From Ascochyta rabiei (taxonomy: Eukaryota > Ascomycota > Dothideomycetes > Pleosporales > Didymellaceae): a stretch of DNA of 64,000 nucleotides. The notes under the pieces are model-generated. The model searched no databases. It was not told where the DNA came from and saw only the letters and a list, made by a program, of their open reading frames with translations. This document shows positions 1 to 13,100 of this stretch, one piece after another (the first letter of the stretch is position 1; each line of letters starts with the position of its first letter). The stretch spans positions 930,001-994,000 of the forward strand of contig NC_082405.1 in the NCBI RefSeq assembly GCF_004011695.2, written 5' to 3'. A program made the translations under genes and the position numbers.

Positions 1-94
1 GGAGGTAACACGTTGCGTGTCCTTCTAATATATCTGTAGGGCACGTAACCGCCCTGTCTTGCTTAAGGCTTAGATAAGGTCTAAGCCTATAACA
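1..94 (-). repeat. LTR 1 (truncated by the window start)
   Basis: Matches bases 7065-7158 and 20012-20105 with a few transitions, and ends in the same CTATAACA. About 35 bases of the 129-bp LTR lie outside the window. Confidence 0.8.
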
Positions 95-3000
95 TACCTC
101 CTTTCCCTATCTCTCCCTAGCTAAATGTATTTTGTAGGGTCTCTCCTGCGTTTTGCGTAGGTTAGAGGGACGCTAGTAGTAGGTAAACCCTAGAGCTAGT
201 TGTAGTTGCGTAAGGGCCTACCTCTTAGTAGGTTAGCTGCTAGTCTAGTCTGTGGTTTACCTGGGGTGGTCCCTACGCGCACCTAGGTTGTTTTTATTTT
301 ATCTAGTGCACCTGCCTAAGTTAGATACTGTACTACTCTACGCTTCTACCTAACCTACCTATTACGTACCTACCTAACTTTTTATATAAGCCCTTACCCT
401 ACCTGCTATATCTGTTGTTACCTTTAGTTATAGCTATTAGGCCACTAGTTAAAGAGCTAGTAGTCCCCCTAGAGGGGGCAGTTGTAGTCTGCTATAGTCC
501 CTCCCCTCTGCCTATAATATACCTGCAGTATTTCTTATCTATAGTTTCTAATCTAGTTACAGGGCCTAACTATATACGTAGAAAGCTTACTGCTGTTATA
601 TAGGCAACTATAAAGTTAAGGGCAACTTAGATAATAAGGACTTAGTCCCTGTCTCTGCCAGCGCTATCCTGTGCTGCCCCTACTGCCTCCTTACTATTCT
701 TACTAGTTAGTCTTATAAGTGCCTGCGTCTGTTATAGGTCTACTTGCTTACTAATTTCTTCTATAGCTAACTACGTTCTAGGTGCTAGTAAGACCTGTTA
801 TACCTGCGCTAAGCGTAAGCGCGTTTGTGTTTATAATAACAACCTCTTTACTGCAAACACTAAGCTCTGCTATACCTAGTGCAATTTTAAGCAGTACATT
901 AACGTACGTGTTCCTGTTCTAGCCCCTTGTTTCTAACTAACAGTAGCTAAGGCGTTAGTATGCGCTGGTGACGCCTATGTTAAGACGCCTAGCACCTAGG
1001 GTGTAGGTAGTAACAAAGCTAACTAGGGGCGTTAGCCTATTTTCTACTGTAAGTTACCCTCTTGTTGCTACTATAGGTTGTCCTTTCTAACATAACATTT
1101 TTATTAGGTGCCTACTATAAGCACTAGCAGGTGTATAAGGCTATGCTTAACCTAGCCCTAGCTAACCCTACGCTAGTAAAGTAGTTAACCTCTGCTTGCG
1201 CTGCCTGTTCCCCCGCTAAGCCTGGTACCTAGGTTGCTCTGCCTGCTACGCTGTTGTCTAGGCGTTGTAGCAGCAACTAACTAGACGCCTACCTCTAACA
1301 GTTTATAGCTGCTGCAGGGTTAGCCTTCTAGTCCTAGACTAAGCGCATAAACTGTATAGAGGCAGTCTAGGCCTATACTACTATAAGAATTTTCTGTCTA
1401 TATTAGGTGTACAGCTAATTAGATCTAAAGGACGCTATTAACTAAGTTAAGCGCCTGCTTACTACGCTCTGCTGCTGCCTAGAGTACGCCTTAGTATCCT
1501 ACTTATCCTGCTACTACTGCTCTAACTCCCCTAATAAGCGCTACTTATCTATCCGCCAGCTCCGCTTGCTACCCTACTGTTACTGCTCTCCCTCCCCTAT
1601 AGAGTTGCCTACGCCCCTGCGCTAGTGCTGCTCTCCCTCCCTTATAAGGTCCCCTACGCCCTCTTACTATTACTGCGTCCCCTTGCTTATAGAGTTACGC
1701 GTGCCTACCTGCTATTACTACTTACCTTCCCCTATAGAGCTACGCACGCCTAGCTGTAACTTTAAGGAAATATTATAGTTAATATATAGTAGCACTATTA
1801 AGGTAGATGTAGAGGGTGGTAATAACAACTATAAGGTTAACTGCTGCTGCTGCAACATGCGGAACTAGGCCCTAGATACAGCTACTACTACCTGTTGTTC
1901 CCTATCTATAAACAACAACATCTTTTTTAAGTCTTAAGGCTTACTGCTAGTTACTAGGTAGTGTGTAAGTAAGGTAACAGTGTGCTATTACTGTAAGGTC
2001 CCTAAGCTCTCCTACGCTAGGCCTTATACCCTACACAGTAACTTCTAATAGGACCCTATAAGGGTTATTATAAATAACAAAAGTTTCTTCTTCCCTATAT
2101 CTACTGCTTGCGTGCTGTGTATATTACTGTAAAGGCCTTTTAGGCCTTTATATCTTATAATGCTTCTAGTAGTTTCTACATTAGCTTTGTGTATCCCTTC
2201 TATTTAACTAGAACCTATAACTTGTTCTGCCTATAAGCCCTTTTTTCTTTTAGGATAGACTCTACCTCCTATTTAGCTAGGGTTAGGTTGTCCTCCTCTA
2301 GGATAACTAGCAGGCCTAGTCTACTTTCCTATAGGCGCTGTGTTAGTAACAGGTTAGAAGCTATACGTTCTAGTAGGTCTATATGCACTGTCTTGTAGAG
2401 GTTACCTAGCAAATCTAGGGTAACTATTAGAGGGGTAGGAACTGCAACTACTATGTACTAGGCTTGTAACTAGTCTAGCTTCTAGCTTAGCCTATTAGTT
2501 TTTACGTTGTAGAAGGAAAACTACACCTTATCTTCTATATAGTACTACTCTGCAGGCCTATAGCTGTAGTCTGTTACGTTCTAGGTATGTTGTTACACCT
2601 ATGCTATAGCTACCTAGGTAAGCTCTATACCTTACTAGAGGTAGTCTAGAAAATAGACTGCCTATCCATGTAGTGTGTTTTAGCTAACAGTTAGTAGCAC
2701 TATTGTCTGTAGGAGGTCTATATTATACCTATAGAGGAGTAGGTTAGAACTAACCCTAGTAACTAAAGAGTTGCAATTATTAAGTGCTAGTTAGCAGGCT
2801 AGAAGATAGTTAGGCTAGTTATCCTGTTTAAAGTTAACTATAACCTATAGGACTACCTACACCTCTTAGTTAGCACGCTCTGTCCCTCTGTCTGTCTAGA
2901 GGTAGTAGGCTGTAGAGAGTAGCTGGTCTACCCCTATAAGGCTACACAGCGTTATCTAAAAATGTCCTAGCTAGTCTAAGCTGCAGTCTAAGATTATAGA

Positions 3001-4296
3001 GCTAGGAAAGCCTTAGAACTGCTACTACGTGTTGCAGAAGACCTTAGCGCAATATTCTACAGTTATAGAAGTTATCGCCTTAAGCTATATATACTTAGAG
3101 AGGTAATCTATAATAACTAAGAGATAGCACAGTACGTCCTTAGTAGCCTAAGAGAGGTTAACTATAAAGTCTATAGAAATCTAGGACTAAAAACAATTAG
3201 TAATAGGTAATAGCTAGAGTAAGCCCTACTGTTAGTGCTGTAACACATACGCGCTATAATAGTAGTAGTTACAGATATAATACTAAACGTCCTATAACAT
3301 CCCCTCCTAGTAGAAGTTATATCTAATAATGTAGAATATGGCATTAGCCCCTAGATAGCCTGTTAGGTTAGATTTGTGTGCTCTTTAGATTATTGTAGTT
3401 GTAAGTAGCTTCTAACACAGAACCTATGTAACTCTACGCTACAGCAGCGTGCTATAAGCACTAAGCGTACAATCTGTAATTTGCTAAGTAGTCTTAGCCT
3501 TAGGAGGGAACTAGCAGGCCCCCTTATAGATAGTAGATAGGCGCACTATATGCCCTATGTCCTGCTAAATACCTTTATTCTACAGTAATTACATATGCGT
3601 ATTAATAAAAAGTAGAGGTATACTAGGGTCTAGTGTACTAATTGCTAACACTAAAACTAGGGTTATTATCCTATAGACCCCCCCTAACTTCCTATTATAG
3701 TCCTGTTCCTAGCAGCTTAGCGTATCTAGTTAGGCTGCTAGGCGCCCTAGGCAGAAGCAAAGATAGAAACAGAACTTTAATAGCTCTTCTGCCTATTAGT
3801 GCTACCTCTTACTTAACCTACGTGCTGTTATAAAGTACTAGAGGTTCTTATAGTTAGTAAGGATAGTAAACAGCCTAGCAACAGACCCTAATTTAGCTGC
3901 CTAGACCCCTAGGCACTTTATAACAGTAGTTAACTCCTTATTATAGATAGTATAGTTCTATTATTCTATTATAAGTATAGTAGAGTAGTACACTACTAGG
4001 TAAAGCACCTTCCTATGCTATTAAGAAAGGCAGCTGCCTAGCGCCTTACTAGAGTAGTCTGCCTCTAATAGTGTTTTCTGCTTAGAGTTCTACTAGGCTA
4101 GGACTAGTTCTGTTATAAATGCGTTCTTTAGCTAGTAGAACACTATTTCCTCCTTCTACCCCTACCTAAACAGGATATCCTTCCCTGTAAGTTAATTAAG
4201 TAGGGTAGTAATATTAGAGAAGGCTAGGATAAAGTCTTAGTAGAAGTTAGTAAACCCTAGGAAACTGCGGACCCTACGTAAAGACTATAGGGCTTC

Positions 4297-4539
4297 CTAA
4301 TTATAGATAGCCTTAACCTTCTTAGGATTAGGACAAATGTCCTTTCTAGCTTCTATAATATATCCTAGGTAGTGTACTTCCTTTATTACAAATACGCACT
4401 TCTTAGGGTCTAAATGTAGCCCTGTATTGCGTAGGAGCGTAAGGACTCTGCTAACCTTCCCTAAGTAGTCTGTTCTAGACCTACTACTGTAAACTAGGAC
4501 ATTATCTAGGTACGTAGTAGTATAGTTACCTAATATCAC
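4297..4539 (-). pseudogene. Ty3/gypsy reverse transcriptase fragment (copy 1)
   Basis: An 80-codon open stretch. It carries the catalytic block TYLDNVLVYS, where the family has YLDD, so the second catalytic aspartate is Asn, a change expected from a G-to-A transition. It is followed by a KKCVF..KEVHYLGYIIE block and a P.KVKAI block, in the order typical of the gypsy palm and thumb. Further left on the same strand (about 4070 down to 3900) RNase H-like text (LEADYSSKALGSCLS) is readable through stop codons. It is a fossil of the pol gene, not a gene. Confidence 0.85.
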
Positions 4540-7029
4540 TTAAAGCACGCTGTTAATATAACGCTAGAAGGACGCTAGTGCTCTAGCTAGGCTAAACAGG
4601 TAGACTAGCTACTTAAAGAGCCTAAAACAGGTACAGAACGTAGTAAGGTGCTTATCCCCTTCTGTAACACAAATCTAGTAAAATACTAAACAGACATTAA
4701 CCTTAGAGAACTAGTAGGCACTCCCTAGTGTACGCAAGGTTTCCTTAATAAGAGGGAGTAGGTACTAGTTAGTAATTATAATACTATTAAGTGCGTAATA
4801 GTCTATGCATATACGCCACCTACTAAAGGACTTTTTAACTAGCAGGACTAGGGCCCCTGCTAGAGAAGAGGAGGCGTAGATCTACCCCTTGTCTATTAGT
4901 GCTAACACCTGTTTCTGTAGCTTAAGTAGCTAGTCCCTTAGTATGTTGTACAGAGGACCCTAGGGTAGAGGCTTCTTCTTTCTAGACTAGTTATGTTATA
5001 ACTATATGTGGTAATCTATCCAGCCCCTATATAGAGGGAGGCTAGAGGCCTTACTCTTATTAAATAGGTCCTAAAACTAGACTAACTTAGAGGGAAGAGG
5101 GTCTACCTCCTCTGCCGTCCCTTGCGCTCCTAGGGATTAAACTAAGAGGATTTTAGTAATGTTGTAGAGGCTTATAAAGACAAACTAGTCCCTAGGCAGG
5201 CGCTTCTAGAGCCTATTAGCTAGGGTCTTATTAAACTTAGTTGCTAACAGGAGAGCTATGTAAACGTTTGCTGTACACTGTAAGGATTTATAGATAATAA
5301 GGTTCCCTACCTGTTGTATCCTTAGTGTGCCCTTTTCTGCGTCTAACACCACACCCTCTTATTAGAGCTAGGGCTTCCCTAAAATAACATTCTAGCTTAG
5401 ACCTAGCACTACGTAGGCTACAGCCTATAAGCGCTACCTATCTAAGTTGTACCTAAATAGAACTAAACAGGAGATTACAGACTTCCTACTAGTGCCTACT
5501 ACTTACGCTAAGAGTTATAGCAGCACCTTAATAAAGTCTCCTTCTAAGCGTGCAGTAAAGTTATTACTTACTACGCTAAAGTATTTACACCCTAAGTCTA
5601 CTAGCATGTTAGCCTAAATTACCCTATTAATAAATAACAGAATATAGAATAGGGGCTTGTCTATAGAGTCTGTAATAGCTCCTCTAGCAGCCTGTAATGC
5701 CCCTGTACTAGTAGTCTCCTCTGCTAATATACTTCTACAGCGCTCCTAACTTAGACTTACGTTAGAAGCAGCTAGTTTCCCCTATGCAAACTAGCCTCTT
5801 CCTTACCTAAGATTATTACTGCCTACACTATAGTTACTACTGCGTTAACACAATTCTAGCAAATGTGTCCCTCTTTACCGCAACAGGTATATAGGTTAGC
5901 CTCCTAGTGTTGCTAAAATACCTTATTAGGAACCTACGTAGCCTGGTTAGGAGCAGACTACTTCTAACCCCTACACTTAGCACTGCTGCTAGTGCAAACT
6001 GCATACATAACTGTTATCTTAACGTTACTATCCTTGTTTCGCTTAGGTAGAGCCTAAGTAGGGATATAGCGCAGCTAGTTTTCTATAGCTATAGTCTTAA
6101 TGTCTATAGTAATAGACTTATACTCTATAATAGCTACATTATAATCTATATAGGTTACTCCTTAGTTTATTACTATATTATAGATGTTTATGTTTAGAGC
6201 CTAGCAGAGCTTTAATAGGCGTTGTTCTCTATTCTAGTAGAGGCTGCTACTTTGCACTAGTAGCTGCTTAAACTAGATAAAAAAGTCTGAGAACAACTTG
6301 TTAGGACCTTAACAGACGCTTTCTAGTTTTGCCTAGGCCTGTTCCTAGCTGTAGTTATTGCTGTAGTAGAATTCTAGGTATACTAGGAAGTCCTCTAGGC
6401 TCTATACACCTTAGGTACCCCTAATCTTATAGAATAGAGCTATATCTTATTATATAGACGTACTAAGCTAGGACTATATAAAGGTAAATATGTCCTATAG
6501 CCTACTAATAAAGGACATGTCTACCTATAGCTTATATTCTATTATAACCTACTACGCCTTAAATAAGGATTTGTCTCTAGTAAAGGCCTTACCTATAGGA
6601 AGAGGTTTCCTATAGGCTACAGACGTCTGCATAGGGGCATGCAGGCCTAGGGCAGATGCTAAAAACAGCGCTTTATAAGGCGGGTTAGAGGCTAGGGTAG
6701 ACGTTAATAGGTACAGCGTTGCTCCTAAGGAGGACAATAGGACTGTAGATACAGGCCTAGTACAGGTGTTAGCTGTTTATGCTAGGGACTCTATAAACGC
6801 ACGTATATTAGAGCTATTACGCTTAAGTAATACTATACGCTTATTAGTAGCTAATAAGGCTTACTATAAGTTTATTATAAACTGCAATATTTAGGCTATA
6901 AATTCCTAAAGGGTTAAGGGGACAGATTTGTCTAAGGGGTTATTCTAGGAGCTGGCTAACATAGTACAAGTGCTAGCTATTCTCCTAGAAGAAGAGATAC
7001 AAATGTTATAGACTAGCCTTAGGGTAGAA

Positions 7030-7158
7030 TGTAATAAGGGTTAATATAGTATTATATCTCTTAAGGAGGTAACATGTTACATGTCCTTCTAATATGTCTG
7101 TAGGGTATGTAACCGCCCTGTCTTGCTTAAGGCTTAGATAAGGTCTAAGCCTATAACA
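7030..7158 (-). repeat. LTR 2, shared between two tandem internal regions
   Basis: 129 bp beginning TGTAATAAGGG and ending CTATAACA (TG...CA). It is immediately followed at 7159 by sequence equivalent to base 1292 of copy 1, so this single LTR bounds both internal regions. Confidence 0.8.
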
Positions 7159-8617
7159 CCTCTAATAGTTTATAGCTGCTATAGGGTTAGCCTTCTAGTT
7201 CTAGACTAAGCGTATAAACTAGATAGAGGTAGTCTAGGCCTGCACTACTATAAGTTTTTCTGCCTATATTAGGTGTGTAGCTAATTTAATCTAAAGGATG
7301 CTATTAACTAAGTTAAGCGCCTACTTACTATGCCCTGCTGCTGCCTAGAGTACGCTCTGCTATCCTGCTTATCCTACTGCTGCTACTCTAATTCCCCTAA
7401 CAAGTGCTGCTTGTCTGTCTGTTAGCTCTACTCGCCTCTCTACTGTTGCTACTCTCCTTCCCCTATAGAGTTGCCTACACCCCTATGCTGTTACTACACT
7501 CCCTTTCTTATAGAGTTACCTATACCCCTATACTATTACTACTTCTCCTTCCCTATAGAGCTGCGCTTATTTACCTACTATTACTACTTACTATCTGTTA
7601 TAGAGCTGTATATGCCCTACTATAACTTTAAGGAGATATTACAGCTAACGCATAGCAGCACTATTAAGGCAGATAAGGTAGATAGCAACTATAACTATAA
7701 AGTTAACTACTACTGCTGCATTGCGCAGAACTAGGCCTAGGACATAGCTACTACTGCCTATTACTCCCTGTCTGTAGACAACTCTATCTTTTTTAAGTAT
7801 TAAGGCTTACTGCTGTTTGTCTAGTAGTATAGAGCTTAAGGTAGCGTTGTACTAACGCTATAAGGTTCCTAAGCTCTTCTGCGCTAGGCCTTATACCCTA
7901 CGCAGTATCTCCTAATAGGACCCTATAAGGGTTATTATAAATAATAAAAGTTTCTCCTTCTCTATATCTACTTCTTATGTGCTGTGTGTATTACTGTAAA
8001 GGCCTTCTAGGCCTTTATGTCCTATAACACTTCTAGCAGTTCCTATATTAGTTTTATGTATCTCTTCTATTTAACTAGGACCTATAACTTATTCTGCCTA
8101 TAAGCCCTCTTTTCTTTTAGGATAGACTCTACCTCCTATTTAGCTAGGGTTAGGTTATCCTCCTCTAGGACAACTAGCAGGCCTAGTCTACTTTCCTGTA
8201 GGCGCTGTATTAGTAATAGGTTAGAAGCTGTATATTCTAGTAGGTCTATATGCACTGTCTTGTAGAAGTTACCTAGTAAATCTAAGGTAACTGTTAGAGG
8301 GGTAGGAACTGCAACTACTATGTACTAGGCTTGTAACTAGTTAAGCTTCTAGCTTAGCCTATTAGTTTTTACGTTATAGAGGGAAAACTACACTCTATCT
8401 CCTATATAGTACTACTCTACAGGCTAACAGCTGTAGTCTATTACGTTCTAGGTGCGTTGTTACACCTATGCCAGTGTTTGGGCCAGCGGGTGCAGAGCTT
8501 TGCGTTTACAGGGGTAGCGGGGTAGAGAGTTAGTAAGCAAGGGAAAATCACAACAGTAACAGGAGTGTAAATAGCACTGTAAACACTGTTTCATTCATGT
8601 GCAGATCTGTAAACTAT

Positions 8618-8822
8618 TTAATCCTCATCATCTTCATCACTGTCCTCTGAGGAGGAGGAATCCATAGCAAGCTCTAGAGCCGCTACGGACTTCTTTACGT
8701 CCCGTACGCACTTACGGACCTCTGTAAGAAATGTTAGCAGCCAGTAGATTTCTTTTACAGGCCTGTAACCTACTCTTCTTCTTCCTCTTCCTCTTCTCCT
8801 TCTTCTTCTCCTTCTTGGAGGC

Positions 8823-8857
<35 letters not shown>

Positions 8858-9680
8858 GGGAGGCAGCAGGGGTGGCGGTGGTGCGGCGGCGCTTCTTGGA
8901 GGGGGTGGCAGGGGCAGCGGCAGGGGCAGGGGCAGCAGCAGCGGCAGGGGCAGCGGCAGCGACCTGGCGGCGGGACCTGGAGGGGGTGGCGATGGCGGGG
9001 ACGGGGACGACGGGGGCGGGCGTGGCTGTAGCAGGGTCAATAAGGTCTGTATGGGGAATGTGGAGGCTGTAAACTTACGGCGGAAGGAGCAGCGGGCGCC
9101 CTCACTGCCATAGTGGCAGTTGGCGCACGAGTCGAGCAGCTGGCCTGTAACTACCACGCAGGTAGTATACGGGCCAGCTGCTCGCTGGCAGGAGTCGCAT
9201 TCGGTGGGGGCGACGCGGCCGACAACCTGCGCGAGCGCAGATTCGAGGTTCTGCTGCCGAACTGCTTACTGTCAGTACAGGGCTCTACAGGACACTTACA
9301 GGGGGTTACTTACCAGCGAGGTTGAACTTGCTGGGCTCGTAGCCCGCGCGGAACTCCAGCTGGCGCTGGACTGGCCGAGAAGCCAGCCTTGTGCAGGCCC
9401 GCGAGGCGGGCGGCATGGCGAGCAGGGCGGCGGCGGTGGGCGGGCCGGGGGCAGGGGGGAGCGGCGGGAGGGCGGGGGCGGCAGCGAGGGCGGCGGCGGC
9501 AGTGGCAGCAGCAGCAGTGGCAGCAGCAGCAGCAGCGGCGGCGTCAGCGGCGGCGGTGTTGGCGGTGTTGGCGGGGGCGGTGTTGGCGGTGTTGGCGGGG
9601 GCGGCGAGGGCAGCGGCGGCGTCGGCGGCGGCGGTGTTGGCGGGGGCGGCGACGTCGTCGGCGGGGGCGGAGGAGTCCAT
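8618..9680 (-). CDS. Helitron-borne cysteine-cluster protein, two exons
   Basis: Model: exon 1 9680-9314, intron 9313-9262 (GTAAGT donor, TACTGAC branch site, AAGCAG acceptor), exon 2 9261-8618; 336 aa, in frame. Residues 1 to about 85 are alanine-rich low complexity. A core follows with six cysteines, C144-x2-C147-x9-C157-x10-C168-x2-C171-x8-C180, containing ECDSC, GPYTTCVVV, DSCANC and GARCSFR. The tail is proline- then arginine-rich, then a putative helix, then an acidic end (SSSSEDSDEDDED). I believe the core resembles a fungal domain of unknown function (DUF3716-like), from memory and unchecked. It probably binds zinc; a nucleic-acid role is only inferred from the basic tract. It lies downstream of the Rep-helicase ORF in the same orientation and has its own upstream region. 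A second GTAAGT near 9084 could mark another small intron. Confidence 0.6.
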
Positions 9681-10123
9681 ATTGATGACCTAGAGAGTAG
9701 TAAAACGGGGGGAGGGCGGCTGCCTATATAGTATATCGCAGCCAGCTAGCGGCTGCCAAGACCTGCGATATTTTGGTGTTGTAGCTCACCGTGAATAGTA
9801 TATTCTGTTTGTCGGGCCAAAACAGTGAATAGGCAGCTATTAAATGACGTTATAGGGCCTGTGGCTATACTGTATCTGGATTGTACGGTCACTGTACGTG
9901 GCCTGATTGGTGCTGGATACTGGTACGCGGGGGGTTTGTAAGCTCACGGTGAAGGTCAACCTGCGGGCACAATAGCACCTGTAACGGCAGAATAACTAGG
10001 CGGTGACGTACTATTGATAGCCGTTAGCCCGATATACTAGTAGGTTGTGGCAGTGACGTTGACGGGCTGATATACTGGTAGCGGCGACGTTGGCGGGCTG
10101 ATATACTAGTAGGTTGTGGCTGG
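9681..10123. promoter_or_regulatory. Spacer between the two Helitron genes, with tandem repeats
   Basis: 3' region of the Rep-helicase gene and putative promoter of the companion gene (TATA-like ctatatagtatat near 9724). A unit of about 21 bp starting gatatactagtaggttg occurs at 10031 and 10100, with a diverged copy at 10069, separated by gtgacgttgacgggct-like sequence. Confidence 0.4.
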
Positions 10124-13100
10124 CTATAGGAGCACCTCTGGGTATACGATATTAGGGACCGTACAGGATGGCTCATCGCTAGTATCAGGTGCTGGCAGCA
10201 GGATTGACAGGCCTGCAAGTGTAGTTACACAGGACATAGCTACGTATAGCTGGCCATGTGTAAACACAGCGTGACGCAGATTAACGCCTATAACAGAGAG
10301 TGACTGGCCCTGTGACTTGTTTACAGTGATTGCAAAGGAGAGGCGAACTGGAAACTGGACCCGGCTGACGATAAACGGGAGCTCTCTACTGGTTGAAGTG
10401 AGCCTGATACGTGGCAGCAGGCGGAGCTGGCCTGCAAACTCGCCAGATAGGATGCGGGCCTGGATACAGCGGGAGGATATCTGTGTAACCGCTAAACGGG
10501 TACCGTTGCAGAGCCCCTGGCTTGGGTACAGGTTCCGTAGAAGCATTATTGGTACGCCTACCTTGAGCAGAAGGCGTGACGGGGGCAGTGACGGGGGCTC
10601 AAAGGACTGCAGCAGCTCTACGGGAGGCAGATCCTGTGTTGTATTGTCCTCAACCTCAGCAGAGTCCACTGCAACCAGCTCTACTAGCTCACCAGGGAAG
10701 GCAGCAAGCATTGCGGCGTTGATTACAGCCACTGCGTCGTTCCGTACGGCCAGTATAGCACGGCCGTTGAGGACCTGATAGTCCGCAGCAGCCTGCTGGA
10801 GGAGGTGCGGCGGATAGACGTGATCCAGGAAGCCCTGTAGGCTGTAGTAGACGGTCATCCAGTCTGGGATGGAGATCAGGCCATCCATCTCACGGGTAGC
10901 CAGTCCCCGGCACCAGGCTGCAAAACAGGTGTTGTCAGCCCCAGATAGCACCCGCATATTCTGACGCAGGTGCAGTACGGTCATGTGCGGCCATATGAGC
11001 GTAGACTGCTGCAGGCAGGCGTTGACGATGGCAGGCCGCTGGCCCCGGCGGACGACGGGTAGGATCTGGGCAAAATCGCCGCTGGCAATTACAGGGAGGC
11101 CGCCAAACAGGGCAGGGGAGCTACGGACGTCCTGCAGCATACGGTGGACTGCCTCGAAGCAGTAACGGTGCTGCATAGGCACCTCGTCCCAGATAACTAG
11201 AGTAGCGGCCTGCAGCAGCCGCCCAAGCTCCGAGCCTGGAGCAACAGGGCAGATGGAATCGTCGTGGATATCCAACGGGATCCGGAAACGGGAGTGGGCA
11301 GTGCGGCCGCTGGGCAGCAGGACAGCAGCTATACCCGACGACGCAACGCACAGGACCACCCGGCCTGTAGAGCGATAGTAGGCACATATACAGCGCCAGA
11401 GGAACGTCTTGCCTGTGCCTGCTGGGCCCTGTACGAAGAAGTGGGCAGTGCTGTGGTCAGCCTCAATAGCGGCAGTAACGGCATCAAATACGGCGCGCTG
11501 GTCCATATTCAGCCCTGTAACAGTGTCCCAGAAGGCAGTGTCCTGCCCGTCTGTATCGTAGGCCAGCTCAGCGGCAAGAAGCTGATTCTGCAGCCGTACT
11601 CCCCAGTTGAACTGGCACGCAGGGAGTGAGAAATCCGTAAGACGTTTGCCAGACTCTGCCAGCAGCCCTTCTATCAGATACAGGCCGTAGTCAAGGTACG
11701 CGTCTGGATCTGCGGATACTAGCAGGGCAGCAGCAGCCTCAGGTAAGTCGTCACACAAATCCGCCTGGAAGGCTGCCCAGATAGCAGCTGGATCTGTAAC
11801 AGGCCCATTTAAGAGAGCAGCAACGAAGAAGTACCGTAACGCCTGGCCTGTGGCAAACGTAACGGCGTCCTGGAAGCAGGCTACCCAGTCTCCATCGTGT
11901 AGCAGTAACCCGCGGGCAGCTGCGGCGGCCTGGAAAGTAGGATACTCTGTGCCGCTAAAGGTACGCAGGTCCGCGTAGGACTGTGGACCCCGTACGGTAG
12001 TCAAGAGAAGCCGTAGATAGAACCGTTCACCCTGTAGCGGGCTGCAAAAGTACATGCGGCCAATCGCAGTGCCGCGCTGACGCACGTGCCAGGTCCGTGA
12101 CGGGAGGTGCCAAACAAACTGGGATGGATAGTCCTGATATAGGACCTCACGGCCATACTCATGGTCAGCGTTGCGCTGGAAGAACGCCGTAAGCGTAGTT
12201 ACAGATCGCTCCAGGCGGGCTGATAACTCTGCAGTAGTAGCGTTAGCAGGGAACGTAACTATCTGCTCATTCGGTAGGTGGACCGCTAGGGGCACTACAG
12301 TGGGCCGCTCCATGTGTACTGGGTACTCAAACAGCCGCCAAACAGCCTCAGATGGACTGATATATCGCCCGTTTAGATGCTGCTTAACCTCATCTGCTTC
12401 TGAGACGTTTAGTACTGCCCTGTCAGTGCCCTTGTAGATGTACTTGTGGACGTATTTGATAGCGTGGATAGTGCCGCAAACCTCTACATTGATATGGGCC
12501 CAGTACTTACGGAGCAGACCAGGGTTATACGGGACAACCCAGCTGTTATTAAGGTGTACAATACGGCCCTTACACCGTACAGCAAGCGTGCGGCCATCAT
12601 CCCGGCGCTGATACTCAGGGTACCCGTCCTTATGGACCACTGTAGATGGGCAGTAACGCTTGGGAAAGTTCTTAGAGCACCGCGGCGGGGCGCTGTCGCG
12701 CTGAGGCACCATACACGGGGCCTGCAGATTGTGCTCCCCACATGGCCCGTGAAGCATGAAGGTCCGTACAACCTCTGTAAGCAGGCCGTCTGGGTCATCC
12801 ACAGGGGAAGGGATCTCAGCCCGGATAGTGCTATCAATTGTTACAGGATCCGTGAACGCCTCGCGGTTGTGTGGGGTCAGGAACAGCAGCAGGTGTATAT
12901 GGGGCAGGCCCCGTTTCTGGTACTCAATCGTGTACACGTGGCCCAGATGGGTGCCGAACAGGTTGCTCTTCACATCGGCTACTAGCTTCTGCACCTTCAG
13001 ATGGAAGGCCCGGCAGATTAGATCAGGCCGATTCAGGCCTGTCTCCCCAGGGCGGAGCTCACGGGCAACCTCTGGCCAGTATGGGCTAGCTGTAAAAGTG

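Larger units (their letters stand above)
1..7158 (-). mobile_element. Ty3/gypsy LTR retrotransposon, copy 1, RIP-degraded
   Basis: LTR element lying on the minus strand, cut at the left by the window edge. It runs from a partial LTR (1-94) through about 6.9 kb of internal sequence to a full LTR (7030-7158). The pol region reads right to left: a zinc-knuckle-like CGKEGH stretch near 5880, reverse transcriptase around 4300-5100, and RNase H around 3900-4070. All frames are riddled with TAG and TAA and almost no TGA, which fits conversion of CAG/CAA glutamine codons by RIP. Nothing here can encode a full protein. The family assignment rests on the YLDN.LVYS reverse transcriptase motif and the following YLGYIIE block. 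Confidence 0.85.

Noticed and set aside
6552..6737. 61-codon minus frame (and its copy at 19499-19699)
   Set aside because: It is open in both copies, but the copies are near-identical through apparent conversion, so openness is not independent evidence; no motif was recognised.
7404..7734. Leu/Tyr-rich plus-strand frames in the gypsy element
   Set aside because: They are low-complexity products of cta/tac-rich RIP-altered DNA, antisense to the pol direction.
9113..9731. Several overlapping plus-strand Gly/Ala/Arg-rich frames
   Set aside because: They are antisense readings of the GC-rich triplet repeats of the companion gene; the spliced minus-strand model has a conserved cysteine core.
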